In this document: piece by piece, positions 8,915 to 17,916 of the stretch
Layout: each line of letters begins with the position of its first letter
How positions within the stretch are numbered: position 1 is the first letter of the stretch
Assembly (NCBI RefSeq): GCF_001905595.1
Contig: NZ_LIXI01000010.1
Location: forward strand, 269,857 to 333,856
DNA: 64,000 nucleotides
Reading direction: 5' to 3'
Source of the DNA: Streptomyces sp. CB00316
GTDB taxonomy: Bacteria; Actinomycetota; Actinomycetes; Streptomycetales; Streptomycetaceae
Program-made: the position numbers and the translations under genes
The notes under the pieces: generated by a model
What the model was told of the DNA's origin: nothing
The model's database searches: none
Seen by the model: only the letters and a program-made list of their open reading frames with translations

Positions 8915-10189
8915 GTGACCGACGCCCAAGAGACCGCAGCAGACAGTTCACTGCGAACCACCGGGGGCGCTCCCCCGGACGACGTCGCCCCGGCGCCGAT
9001 CCCCTTGCTGGAACCTCGCGAGGGCATCCCCCCGGTGGTGGCCTCCGACGACGCCCTCGCCCGGGTGGTCGCGGCCTTCGCCGCGGGCACCGGCCCGGTG
9101 GCCGTCGACGCCGAGCGGGCCTCCGGCTACCGCTACGGCCAGCGCGCCTACCTCGTGCAGCTGCGCCGCGACGGCGCGGGCAGCGCGCTCATCGACCCGG
9201 TCGGCTGCCCCGACCTCACGGGACTGTCCACCGCCCTGACCGGCTCCGAGTGGATCCTGCACGCCGCGACCCAGGACCTGCCCTGCCTGCGGGACATAGG
9301 CATGGCTCCCACCTCGCTCTTCGACACCGAGCTGGCCGGACGGCTCGCGGGCTTCCCGCGCGTCGGCCTCGGCGCCATGGTGGAGAACGTCCTCGGTTAC
9401 GCCCTGGAGAAGGGCCACTCCGCCGTCGACTGGTCCACCCGCCCGCTGCCCGAGCCCTGGCTGCGGTACGCCGCGCTCGACGTGGAACTCCTGATCGACC
9501 TGCGCGACGCGCTGGAGGACGAGCTGGAGCGGCAGGGGAAGCTGGAGTGGGCCCGGGAGGAGTTCGACGCCATCGCCTCGGCGCCGCCCGCCCCGCCCCG
9601 CATGGACCCCTGGCGGCGCACCTCGGGCATGCACAAGGTGCGCCGCCGCCGTCAGATGGCAGTCGTCCGCGAGCTGTGGAACGCCCGGGACCAGGTGGCC
9701 CAGCGCCGCGACGTGTCCCCCGGCAAGGTGCTCGGCGACGCCGCGATCGTCGAGGCGGCACTGGCCCTGCCCGCCAACCTGCAGGCGCTCACCGCACTAC
9801 CGGGATTCGGCCACCGGATGGGCCGCCGTCAGTTGGAGCAGTGGCAGGCGGCGGTGGAGCGGGCGAAGGCGCTGCCGGAGTCGGAGCTGCCGCAGCCGGG
9901 CCAGCAGCCGGCCGGGCCGCCGCCCCCGCGCTCCTGGGCCGACAAGGACCCCGCGGCCGCGGCCCGGCTCTCGGCGGCCCGCGCGGCCGTCTCCGAGCTG
10001 GCCGAGCGGCTCCACATGCCCCAGGAGAACCTGATCACCCCGGACACCGTGCGCCGGGTCTGCTGGGAGCCGCCGAAGATCCTGACGCCCAGCGCCGTCG
10101 AGGACACGCTCGCGGCGTACGGGGCCCGGAACTGGCAGATCGAGCAGGTCGGGCCGCTGCTCGTCCGGGCCCTCGACACCAGCACCTGA
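8915..10189 (+). CDS. rnd: Ribonuclease D-like 3'-5' exonuclease with HRDC domain
   Basis: The 424-residue protein has the DEDD exonuclease motifs: Exo I in GPVAVDAERASGYRYG, Exo II in LHAATQDLPCL, and the YxxxD Exo III in LRYAALDVELL. An HRDC-like helical region follows (ARDQVAQRRDVSPGKVLGD). Family members trim the 3' ends of tRNA precursors and other RNAs. The GTG at 8915 has no clear ribosome-binding site: the palindrome at 8854-8889 ends 25 bases upstream and TATACA lies at about 8893-8898, so a leaderless or very short-leader mRNA is likely (inference). Confidence 0.88.
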   Translation: MTDAQETAADSSLRTTGGAPPDDVAPAPIPLLEPREGIPPVVASDDALARVVAAFAAGTGPVAVDAERASGYRYGQRAYLVQLRRDGAGSALIDPVGCPDLTGLSTALTGSEWILHAATQDLPCLRDIGMAPTSLFDTELAGRLAGFPRVGLGAMVENVLGYALEKGHSAVDWSTRPLPEPWLRYAALDVELLIDLRDALEDELERQGKLEWAREEFDAIASAPPAPPRMDPWRRTSGMHKVRRRRQMAVVRELWNARDQVAQRRDVSPGKVLGDAAIVEAALALPANLQALTALPGFGHRMGRRQLEQWQAAVERAKALPESELPQPGQQPAGPPPPRSWADKDPAAAARLSAARAAVSELAERLHMPQENLITPDTVRRVCWEPPKILTPSAVEDTLAAYGARNWQIEQVGPLLVRALDTST

Positions 10190-10378
10190 TCCCTGTGCGG
10201 AGGACACCCCCGGTCGCCGGCCGGGGCTTTCCGCTGTCCGGGCCCTGTTCGCAATCCGCACCGATGGTCGAAATCACGCCAGGTTCGACAGGCTCTTCCG
10301 CCGTCTCGCAGGTCGCTTCGGCGGGTTCCCGGGCGATGTGACCTTCGACGCTCCGGCCATGAGGGGTGGGCAGTCTGG

Positions 10379-10392
10379 TTACCCGCAAGTAG
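10379..10392 (+). promoter_or_regulatory. Possible TetR-type operator upstream of fadA
   Basis: TTACCCGCAAGTAG is close to a TTAC-N6-GTAA inverted repeat, a shape seen at many actinobacterial fatty-acid-degradation promoters bound by TetR-family repressors. It lies 74 bases before the fadA start. The call rests on pattern similarity only. Confidence 0.3.
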
Positions 10393-10465
10393 CATGAGGG
10401 CAGGCGGTGCGCCCCACGGGCGTGCCCCGCAGCAGTGCCATCCCGCACCCTGGAGGAGAGCCATC

Positions 10466-11692
10466 GTGCCTCGTACCATCCGGGACGTCGTCTTCGTCGA
10501 CGGCGTCCGCACCCCGTTCGGCAAAGCGGGCCCGAAGGGCATCTACCACGAGACCCGCGCCGACGATCTCGTCGTGAAGGCCATCCGGGAGCTGCTGCGC
10601 CGCAACCCGGACCTGGACCCGAAGAAGATCGACGAGGTCGCCATCGCCGCGACCACGCAGATCGGCGACCAGGGCCTCACCCTCGGCCGTACCGCCGGGA
10701 TCCTGGCCGGTCTGCCGCAGTCCGTCCCCGGCTACTCGATCGACCGCATGTGCGCGGGCGCGCTGACCGCCGTCACCTCGACGGCCGGTTCCATCGCCTT
10801 CGGCGCGTACGACGTCGTCGTGGCCGGTGGCGTCGAGCACATGGGCCGCCACCCGATGGGCGAGGGCGTCGACCCGAACCCGCGGTTCGTGTCGGAGAAG
10901 CTGGTCGACGAGTCCGCCCTGTTCATGGGCATGACGGCGGAGAACCTGCACGACCGCTACCCCACGATCACCAAGCAGCGCGCCGACGAGTACGCGGTGC
11001 GTTCGCAGGAGAAGGCCGCCAAGGCTTACGCCAACGGCAAGATCCAGCAGGACCTCGTACCGGTGTCGGTACGCCGCACCAACGCCGAGGCCGGCGAGAC
11101 GGGCTGGGGCCTGGTCACCGCCGACGAGCCGATGCGCCCGGGCACCACCATGGAGTCCCTGGCCAACCTGAAGACCCCCTTCCGCGCCCACGGCCGCGTG
11201 ACGGCCGGTAACGCCGCGGGTCTCAACGACGGCGCCACCGCCTCCCTGCTCGCCGCCGAGGACGTCGCCCGCGAGCTGGGCCTCCCGGTCAAGATGCGCC
11301 TGGTCTCCTACGCCTTCGCGGGCGTCGAGCCGGAGGTCATGGGCTACGGCCCGATCCCGGCGACGGAGAAGGCGCTGGCCCAGGCCGGTCTGACCATCGA
11401 CGACATCGGTCTCTTCGAGATCAACGAGGCGTTCGCCGTGCAGGTGCTCGCCTTCCTGGAGCACTACGGCATCGCCGACGACGACGTCCGTGTGAACCAG
11501 TACGGCGGCGCGATCGCGTACGGCCACCCGCTGGCCTCCTCCGGTGTCCGGCTCATGACGCAGCTGGCCCGGCAGTTCGAGGAGCAGCCCGAGGTCCGCT
11601 ACGGCCTGACGACGATGTGCGTCGGCTTCGGCATGGGCGCGACGGTCGTCTGGGAGAACCCGCACTTCAACGCTGACGGAGGCAACAAGTGA
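10466..11692 (+). CDS. fadA: Acetyl-CoA C-acyltransferase (3-ketoacyl-CoA thiolase)
   Basis: The 408-residue thiolase carries out the last step of beta-oxidation, cleaving 3-ketoacyl-CoA with CoA to acetyl-CoA. The nucleophile cysteine lies in IDRMCAGALTAV, the catalytic histidine in YGGAIAYGHPLASSG, and the second cysteine in TTMCVGFGMGATV. The GTG at 10466 (VPRTIRDV) is preceded by GGAGGAG at normal spacing. Its stop overlaps the fadB start by GTGA, so the alpha and beta subunits are translationally coupled. Confidence 0.94.
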   Translation: MPRTIRDVVFVDGVRTPFGKAGPKGIYHETRADDLVVKAIRELLRRNPDLDPKKIDEVAIAATTQIGDQGLTLGRTAGILAGLPQSVPGYSIDRMCAGALTAVTSTAGSIAFGAYDVVVAGGVEHMGRHPMGEGVDPNPRFVSEKLVDESALFMGMTAENLHDRYPTITKQRADEYAVRSQEKAAKAYANGKIQQDLVPVSVRRTNAEAGETGWGLVTADEPMRPGTTMESLANLKTPFRAHGRVTAGNAAGLNDGATASLLAAEDVARELGLPVKMRLVSYAFAGVEPEVMGYGPIPATEKALAQAGLTIDDIGLFEINEAFAVQVLAFLEHYGIADDDVRVNQYGGAIAYGHPLASSGVRLMTQLARQFEEQPEVRYGLTTMCVGFGMGATVVWENPHFNADGGNK

Positions 11693-13818
11693 GCTCCACC
11701 ACTGAGCTTCTGAAGGGTGCGGCCGAGCTGTTCCCGGGCGAGGTCGTCACGCAGGCGCACGTACGCCACCTGGACCTGCCGTCCGGTGGCGGGCGGTTCG
11801 CGCTCATCACGCTGGACAACGGCCTGGACCACACCAAGCCGACCACCTTCGGACCGCAGTCGCTGGCGAACCTGGACGCCGCGATCGACCAGGTCGAGAA
11901 GGAGGCCGCCGACGGCACCATCACCGGCGTCGGCATCACCGGCAAGCCGTTCATCTTCGCCGTCGGCGCCGACCTCAAGGGCGTCGAGCTGCTCGGCCGC
12001 CACGAGGACGCGCTGGCCATCGGCAAGGGCGGCCACGACGTATTCCGCCGCCTGGCCGGCCTCGCGGTCCCGACGTTCGCGTACTACAACGGCGCGGCGA
12101 TGGGCGGCGGTGTCGAGGTCGGTCTGCACTGCGCCTACCGCACCGTCTCCACCGCCATCCCGGCGTTCTCGCTGCCCGAGGTCTTCCTCGGCCTGGTCCC
12201 CGGCTGGGGCGGCTGCGCGCTGCTCCCGAACCTGATCGGCGCGGACCGCGCGGTCTCGGTGATCATCGAGAACTCGCTCAACCAGAACCGTCAGCTCAAG
12301 GGCAAGCAGGTCTTCGAGCTCGGGATCGCCGACGCGATCTTCGAGGGCGCGGACTTCCTGGAGCAGTCGCTGATCTGGACCGCGTCCGTCCTCAAGGGCG
12401 AGCTGGCCGTCGAGCGCCCCGCGATCGACCGCGGCGAGGCCTGGGACGCGGCCGTCGCCCGCGGCCGGGCCATCGCGGACTCCAAGGTGCACGGCGCCGC
12501 CCCGGCCGCGTACCGCGCGCTGGACATCATCGCGGCGGCGAAGGACGGCGACCTCTCCGCCGGCTTCGACGCCGAGGACCGGGCGCTCGCGGACCTGATC
12601 ATGGGCGGCGAGCTGCGCAGCGGCATCTACGCCTTCAACCTGGTCCAGAAGCGCGCCAAGCGCCCGGCCGGTGCCCCGGACAAGAACCTGGCCCGCCCGG
12701 TCACCAAGGTCGGCGTCGTGGGCGCTGGCCTGATGGCCTCGCAGCTGGCGCTGCTGTTCCTGCGCCGCCTGGAGGTCCCGGTCGTCCTCACGGACATCGA
12801 CCAGGAGCGCGTCGACAAGGGTGTGGGCTACGTCCACGCCGAGATCGAGAAGCTGCTCGGCAAGGGCCGCATCAATCAGGACAAGGCCAACCGCCTCAAG
12901 GGCCTGGTCTCCGGTGTGCTCGACAAGGCCGAGGGCTTCGCGGACGCGGACTTCATCATCGAGGCCGTCTTCGAGGAGATCGGCGTCAAGCAGCAGGTGT
13001 TCGCGGAGGTCGAGGCGGTCGCCCCGGCTCACGCGATCCTCGCCACCAACACCTCCTCGCTCTCGGTGACAGAGATGGCGTCGAAGCTGAAGAACCCCGA
13101 GCGGGTCGTCGGCTTCCACTTCTTCAACCCGGTCGCGATCCTCCCGCTGCTGGAGATCGTCCGCGGCGAGCAGACCGACGACGCCTCGCTGGCGACGGCG
13201 TTCGGTGTGGCCCGCAAGCTGAAGAAGACGGCGGTCCTGGTGAAGGACGCCCCGGCGTTCGTCGTCAACCGCATCCTCACCCGCTTCATGGGCGAGATCC
13301 AGAACGTCATCGACGAGGGCACCCCGGTCGAGGTCGCGGAGAAGGCCGTCGAGCCGCTCGGCCTGCCGATGTCCCCGCTGGTGCTCCTGGAGCTGGTCGG
13401 TCCGGCGATCGGCCTGCACGTGTCCGAGACCCTGAACCGCGCCTTCCCGGAGCGCTTCACCGTCTCGCAGAACCTCGCGGCGGTCGTCAAGGCCGGCAAG
13501 CGCGGCTTCTACGTCTACGACTCCGGCGCGCCGGTCCTCGACCCCGAGGTCGCCGCCCTCCTCAAGCAGGGCGACACAGTCCTCACCGAGGAGCAGACCC
13601 GCGACCGCGTGCTCGACGCGGTGGCGCAGGAGATCAGCCTGATGCTGGACGAGGGTGTCGTCGCCGAGGCGCAGGACATCGACCTGTGCCTGATCACCGG
13701 TGCGGGCTGGCCCTTCCACCTGGGCGGCATCACGCCGTACCTGGACCGTGAGGGCGTCTCCCAGCGGGTGAACGGCAAGCCGTTCCTGGCGCAGGGCGTG
13801 GCGAGCGTGCCTGCCTAG
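11689..13818 (+). CDS. fadB: Multifunctional fatty-acid oxidation protein, enoyl-CoA hydratase/3-hydroxyacyl-CoA dehydrogenase
   Basis: The 709-residue alpha subunit joins a crotonase domain and a 3-hydroxyacyl-CoA dehydrogenase. The crotonase half has TGKPFIFAVGADLKG and GAAMGGGVEVGLHC forming the oxyanion hole. The dehydrogenase half starts at KVGVVGAGLMASQLALLFL (NAD-binding Rossmann), has the HFFNPV signature with its catalytic histidine, and ends in the 3HCDH C-terminal domain. It hydrates enoyl-CoA and oxidises the product for FadA. The GTG start at 11689 overlaps the fadA stop. A strong palindromic terminator follows. Confidence 0.94.
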   Translation: MSSTTELLKGAAELFPGEVVTQAHVRHLDLPSGGGRFALITLDNGLDHTKPTTFGPQSLANLDAAIDQVEKEAADGTITGVGITGKPFIFAVGADLKGVELLGRHEDALAIGKGGHDVFRRLAGLAVPTFAYYNGAAMGGGVEVGLHCAYRTVSTAIPAFSLPEVFLGLVPGWGGCALLPNLIGADRAVSVIIENSLNQNRQLKGKQVFELGIADAIFEGADFLEQSLIWTASVLKGELAVERPAIDRGEAWDAAVARGRAIADSKVHGAAPAAYRALDIIAAAKDGDLSAGFDAEDRALADLIMGGELRSGIYAFNLVQKRAKRPAGAPDKNLARPVTKVGVVGAGLMASQLALLFLRRLEVPVVLTDIDQERVDKGVGYVHAEIEKLLGKGRINQDKANRLKGLVSGVLDKAEGFADADFIIEAVFEEIGVKQQVFAEVEAVAPAHAILATNTSSLSVTEMASKLKNPERVVGFHFFNPVAILPLLEIVRGEQTDDASLATAFGVARKLKKTAVLVKDAPAFVVNRILTRFMGEIQNVIDEGTPVEVAEKAVEPLGLPMSPLVLLELVGPAIGLHVSETLNRAFPERFTVSQNLAAVVKAGKRGFYVYDSGAPVLDPEVAALLKQGDTVLTEEQTRDRVLDAVAQEISLMLDEGVVAEAQDIDLCLITGAGWPFHLGGITPYLDREGVSQRVNGKPFLAQGVASVPA

Positions 13819-13832
13819 CCACTGACTGCGGG

Positions 13833-13870
13833 AAGGGGCCCGGCTCACCGTACGGTGAGCCGGGCCCCTT
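13833..13870 (+). terminator. Terminator of fadAB
   Basis: A perfect inverted repeat with 19-base arms (AAGGGGCCCGGCTCACCGT and its complement) starts 14 bases after the fadB stop and is followed by T. Confidence 0.85.
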
Positions 13871-13886
13871 TGCGTTCTGTACTGCG

Positions 13887-14540
13887 TCAGCGTCGCGGTG
13901 CCGTGGTGCGCAGCACTCCCGGTCCGGTGCCCGGATCGAGGACGTAGTCGAACCAGTCGTACCCCAGGTGGCCGTGGAAGGGGTCGTAGACCACCGGCCT
14001 TCTCGATCTCCCTGCGCGGGGCGGAGACCGGCTCGGCGGCGGGCCCGTACCCACTCACCTCGCCGATCAGGTCGATCGTCTCGCGTACCGAAACGCCTTC
14101 CCCGCGGCCGATGTTGACCGTCAGATCCGTTCCGGGACCCTAGGACCACCGGCGCCGCACCCTGGGTGAGCTTCTCGAAGACCATGGGCACGAGGTTGAA
14201 GACACCGGGGTCGACGAGGTGGGGGGCCGCCGCGCCCGCCACGTTGAAGTAGCGCATCGGGGCGGTAGCCATTTTGTGGGCCCGCCCCACCGCCCGCACC
14301 ATCCACTCACCGGCCAGCTTGGTCTCCCCGTACGGGTTGACCGGGGCGCACGGCGTCTCCTCCATCACCCGCTGCACGACCGGCATGCCGTACACGGCCG
14401 CCGACGAGGAGAACAGGAACGCGCGCACGGTCTCCGGTGGAGAGATCGTCGTAGACCGCGACGGGCTCACCGGCCGCCGTCATGGCGCGCACGACGTCAG
14501 CCCCGATGTAGCCTGCACCGCCCGTTATCAACCAGGTCAT
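13887..14540 (-). pseudogene. galE: Decayed UDP-glucose 4-epimerase-like gene
   Basis: The reading frame is split into several pieces. It starts at the ATG at 14540 with the NAD-binding motif MTWLITGGAGYIGADVV. The frame then breaks with internal loss, because SSSAAVYGMPVVQRV and the catalytic region PYGETKLAGEWMVR follow much too soon for a normal GalE. The next part reads MRYFNVAGAAAPHLVDPGVFNLVPMVFEKL. A further frameshift leads to VNIGRGEGVSVRETIDLIGEV, and one more to the C-terminus YDPFHGHLGYDWFDYVLDPG. At about 650 bp it is far shorter than the usual 970 bp. It is a compressed, frameshifted remnant. Confidence 0.8.
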
Positions 14541-14727
14541 GAGCGAATAAAGTTCGACGTACCCCTGCCCCTTTATCCGCATCGGCCCCTCCGCGCCAGG
14601 GCTCATCTGTTCTATAGTGCTCGGTCAGTCGAACATTCACGGACCGGTCACACTCCCCCACCCGAGTCCCCCGTACTCCCCTGCTCCCCTGCTCCCCTGG
14701 GCGAAGAGATTTGAGGACTCGAGCACA

Positions 14728-15807
14728 ATGAGGCACGACGAGACGACACCCCGCCCCCGCGCCTCCCGACGCGCGGCGAAACCGCGCAGGCGCCGCCGCG
14801 GCCTGAAGATCACGCTCGGTGTCCTGCTCGTCCTGCTGCTCGCGGGCGGCGGCACCGTCTACTGGCTCTACAGTCAGCTCGACGGCAACATCAAGGGCGT
14901 CGACATCGACAAGGCGCTCGGCGAGGACCGCCCGGAGAAGCTCCCCACCAGTGGGCAGAATTTGCTGGTCCTGGGCTCGGACTCGCGAGCCGGCGCGGAG
15001 AACAGGGAGTTGGGCGGCGGCGGAGACCTCAGCGGCGCCCGTTCCGACACCGCGCTGGTCGTCCACATACCCGAGGGCCGCTCCAAGGCCGTCGCCGTCT
15101 CCATACCGCGCGACACCCTGGTGACCCGGCCCGAGTGCGTCAAGGACGGCGGATCGACGGTGCCCGCCAAGGACCGCGTCATGTTCAACTCCGTCTACGC
15201 CCAAGTCGGTCCGGCCTGTGTGGTGAAGACGGTGGAGAAGATGTCCGGCGTCCGCATCGACCACTACCTGGAGATCAACTTCGCCGGGTTCAAGGACCTG
15301 GTCGACGCCATCGGCGGCGTCACCGTCGACGTACCGCAGGACATCGACGACAAGGCGAGCGGGCTGAACCTCACCGCAGGCCCGCAGAGGCTGGACGGCA
15401 CCGAGTCCCTCGCGTACGTCCGGACCCGGCACGGCATCGGCGACGGCAGCGACCTCGGCCGCATCGGGCTCCAGCAGCAGTTCCTCATCGCTCTGCTGAG
15501 CGAGGTCAAGTCGCAGGATCTGCTGGGCAGTCCGGCGAGTTCGTACAAGATCGCCAACTCGGTCACCAAGTCGCTCACCACCGACTCGGGGCTCGCCTCG
15601 CTCACCTCGCTTGCGGAGTTCGGCCGCTCCATGAACGGCGTGGACCCGGCATCGATGGAGACGATCATGCTGCCGGTGGCGTACGACAAGGTCGACCCGA
15701 ACCGCGTGGTCGCCGCCGAGCCGCAGGCCGGTCAGCTGTGGAAGGCGATCCGCGAGGACACGGCGATCCCCGAGGAGGCGAAGAAGTCCCCCGCAACCGG
15801 CGGCTGA
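14728..15807 (+). CDS. LytR-CpsA-Psr (LCP) family glycopolymer phosphotransferase
   Basis: The 359-residue protein has a short basic cytoplasmic N-terminus, one transmembrane helix (LKITLGVLLVLLLAGGGTVYWLY) and an extracellular LCP domain. LCP hallmarks are LVLGSDSRAG, the RSDTALVVHI strand, AVSIPRDTLV with the pyrophosphate-binding arginine, and YVRTRHGIGDGSDLGRIGLQQQFL. These enzymes transfer undecaprenyl-phosphate-linked polymers onto peptidoglycan. The ATG at 14728 is used since it gives the expected short tail before the helix. TATAGT at about 14611-14616 could be a -10 element. Confidence 0.9.
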   Translation: MRHDETTPRPRASRRAAKPRRRRRGLKITLGVLLVLLLAGGGTVYWLYSQLDGNIKGVDIDKALGEDRPEKLPTSGQNLLVLGSDSRAGAENRELGGGGDLSGARSDTALVVHIPEGRSKAVAVSIPRDTLVTRPECVKDGGSTVPAKDRVMFNSVYAQVGPACVVKTVEKMSGVRIDHYLEINFAGFKDLVDAIGGVTVDVPQDIDDKASGLNLTAGPQRLDGTESLAYVRTRHGIGDGSDLGRIGLQQQFLIALLSEVKSQDLLGSPASSYKIANSVTKSLTTDSGLASLTSLAEFGRSMNGVDPASMETIMLPVAYDKVDPNRVVAAEPQAGQLWKAIREDTAIPEEAKKSPATGG

Positions 15808-15844
15808 CGGTACATCGCGCCGCTCCCCGTGGCACCCTGCCGGG

Positions 15845-16264
15845 ATGAGCGAGGAGGCGACGGTACTGGTGATCGTGGACGGAGCCAACGTGGTCGGGTC
15901 CGTGCCCGACGGCTGGTGGCGCGACCGGCGCGGGGCGGCGGAGCGACTGCGGGACTCCCTGGTCCCGTACGCGGCGGACGGGCTGCCGGGGCTGCCCCAT
16001 CCCGCCCGGATCGTGCTCGTCGTCGAAGGGGCGGCCCGGGGCGTCGAGTCCGTCGCCGGGGTCGAGGTCGCCCCGGCCCCCGGCAGCGGTGACGACCTGA
16101 TCGCCGAACTGGCGGCGTCCGCAGCCCCGGAGCGCGGCTGCGTCGTCGTCACCGCCGACCGCGGGCTGCGGCAGCGGGTCGAGGCGTACGGGGCCCGGTG
16201 CGTCGGGCCCCGTACGGTACGGCCCCAGGGAGCCTCAGGCGGATCAGGGCCGGACACACCCTAA
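15845..16264 (+). CDS. NYN/YacP-like RNase-domain protein
   Basis: A 139-residue protein with the PIN-like acidic pattern: IVDGANVVGSVP at the N-terminus, GSGDDLIAELAASA in the middle, and VVTADRGLRQRVEAYGA near the end. These match the metal-binding aspartates of the NYN (YacP/Rae1-like) nuclease fold. It is short for the family and may be a minimal domain. It starts 37 bases after the LCP gene, and its stop overlaps the stop of the convergent permease gene. Confidence 0.72.
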   Translation: MSEEATVLVIVDGANVVGSVPDGWWRDRRGAAERLRDSLVPYAADGLPGLPHPARIVLVVEGAARGVESVAGVEVAPAPGSGDDLIAELAASAAPERGCVVVTADRGLRQRVEAYGARCVGPRTVRPQGASGGSGPDTP

Positions 16265-17763
16265 CGGCCCTTCTTGCCCAGCAGGCTGTGGGAACGCCCG
16301 TACACGAAGTAGATGAGCACGCCGAGCGCCATCCACACGGCGAACCGGAACCAGGTCTCCAGCGGCAGATTGAGCATCAGCCAGCCCGAGGCGGCCACCG
16401 AGGCGATCGGCAGCACCGGCACCCACGGGGTGCGGAAGGCGCGGGGCAGGTCGGGGCGGGTGCGGCGCAGGACCAGGACGCCGAGCGCGACGACGACGAA
16501 CGCGAAGAGCGTGCCGATGTTCACCAGGGTGGCCAGCTCGTCGATGCTCGTGAACCCGGCGATGATCGCGATCAGCACGCCGAGCAGGATCGTCGGGCGG
16601 TAGGGGGTGCGGAAGCGCGGGTGCGTCTTGGAGAAGAAGCGCGGCAGCAGGCCGTCACGGCTCATCGCGAAGAAGACCCGGGTCTGGCCGAGCAGCAGGA
16701 TCATGCAGACCGTGGTCAGACCGACCGCCGCACCGAAGCTGATCACGCCCGCGTAGAACGGATGGCCGGTGGCTTTGAAGGCGTCCGCGAGCGGGGCGCT
16801 GACGGAGAGTTCGCTGTAGTGCTGCATGCCGGTGACCACGATCGAGACCACCACGTAGAGCACCGTGCAGATGATGAGCGAACCGAGGATGCCACGCGGC
16901 ATGTCGCGCTGGGGCAGCTTGGTCTCCTCCGCCGCCGTGGCCACCACGTCGAAGCCGATGAAGGCGAAGAAGACGATGGAGGCGGCGGTGAAGATGCCCA
17001 TGATGCCGAAGTTGGTCGGCTCGTAGCCGAAGATCAGCTGCACCAGCGGGGCGTCCCAGCCGGAACCGGCGGGCTGCTTCTCGGCCGGGGGGATGAAGGG
17101 CCTGTAGTTCTCGGCCTTGACGAAGAAGAGGCCCGCGATGATCACGATGAAGACCACGCCGAGCTTGATCGCCACGACGACCGCGGTGACCCGGGCGGAG
17201 AGCTTCATGCCGACGACCAGGATGGCGGTCAGGATCAGCACCAGGATGAAAGCCAGCAGGTCGAAGCCGAACCCCTCCGCCACATCGGGTCCTGACAGCG
17301 CCTCGGGCATAGTCCAGTTGACGTTGTCCAACAGCGAGCGGACGTAGCCGGACCAGCCGACCGCGACCACCGCCGTGCCCAGGGCGAACTCCAGCACCAG
17401 GTCCCAGCCGATGATCCAGGCCACCAGCTCGCCGAGCGACGCGTACGAGAACGTGTACGCGGAGCCGGCGACGGGGACGGTGGAGGCGAACTCGGCGTAG
17501 CAGAGAGCGGCCAGGGCGCACACCACACCCGCCGCGACGAACGCGAGGGCGGTCGCGGGGCCCGCCGTCTCCTTGGCGACCTTGCCCGTGAGGACGAAGA
17601 TTCCGGTTCCGATGATGACACCGACGCCGAAGACGGTCAGGTCAAGGGCGGAAAGGGACTTCTTGAGCGCGTGCTCGGGCTCCTCGGTGTCAAGGATCGA
17701 CTGCTCGACGGACTTGGTGCGGAACATGCCCCTTCCGCGGGGTGGTGTGACCTGCGCGCTCAC
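16261..17763 (-). CDS. APC-superfamily amino-acid permease (cationic amino-acid transporter type)
   Basis: A 500-residue integral membrane protein with about 12-13 hydrophobic segments. The first helix contains the APC unwound motif VIIGTGIFVLTG, where the substrate amine and carboxylate bind. EETKLPQRDMPRGI is the conserved loop after the sixth helix. It most resembles the CAT subfamily, so basic or branched amino acids are plausible substrates. GTG at 17763 (VSAQVT) is selected because GGAGG lies 7 bases upstream. The 3' end overlaps the convergent NYN gene by 4 bases. Confidence 0.88.
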   Translation of the reverse strand: MSAQVTPPRGRGMFRTKSVEQSILDTEEPEHALKKSLSALDLTVFGVGVIIGTGIFVLTGKVAKETAGPATALAFVAAGVVCALAALCYAEFASTVPVAGSAYTFSYASLGELVAWIIGWDLVLEFALGTAVVAVGWSGYVRSLLDNVNWTMPEALSGPDVAEGFGFDLLAFILVLILTAILVVGMKLSARVTAVVVAIKLGVVFIVIIAGLFFVKAENYRPFIPPAEKQPAGSGWDAPLVQLIFGYEPTNFGIMGIFTAASIVFFAFIGFDVVATAAEETKLPQRDMPRGILGSLIICTVLYVVVSIVVTGMQHYSELSVSAPLADAFKATGHPFYAGVISFGAAVGLTTVCMILLLGQTRVFFAMSRDGLLPRFFSKTHPRFRTPYRPTILLGVLIAIIAGFTSIDELATLVNIGTLFAFVVVALGVLVLRRTRPDLPRAFRTPWVPVLPIASVAASGWLMLNLPLETWFRFAVWMALGVLIYFVYGRSHSLLGKKGR

Positions 17764-17850
17764 CTGCGTACCTCCACGCACTCGTTGTGAACGCCATGAT
17801 GGGGAGCGGGTGGCGCGCGATCACGCCATCTGGCCCGTTTCATGCGAATG

Positions 17851-17889
17851 GCCGGGAGAACCACCCGTACAGGGGCGGTTCTCCCGGCC
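17851..17889 (-). terminator. Terminator of dxs
   Basis: An imperfect hairpin (arms GCCGGGAGAACC and GGTTCTCCCGGC around CACCCGTACAGGGGC-type sequence) lies 28 bases downstream of the dxs stop. Confidence 0.75.
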
Positions 17890-17916
17890 CGTCGGCCCTA
17901 CGGAGAGGTACGCGGG

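Noticed and set aside
11599..14058. 819-codon minus-strand frame opposite fadB
   Set aside because: It is complementary to the fadB codons; only its first 30 or so codons carry a piece of the galE remnant.
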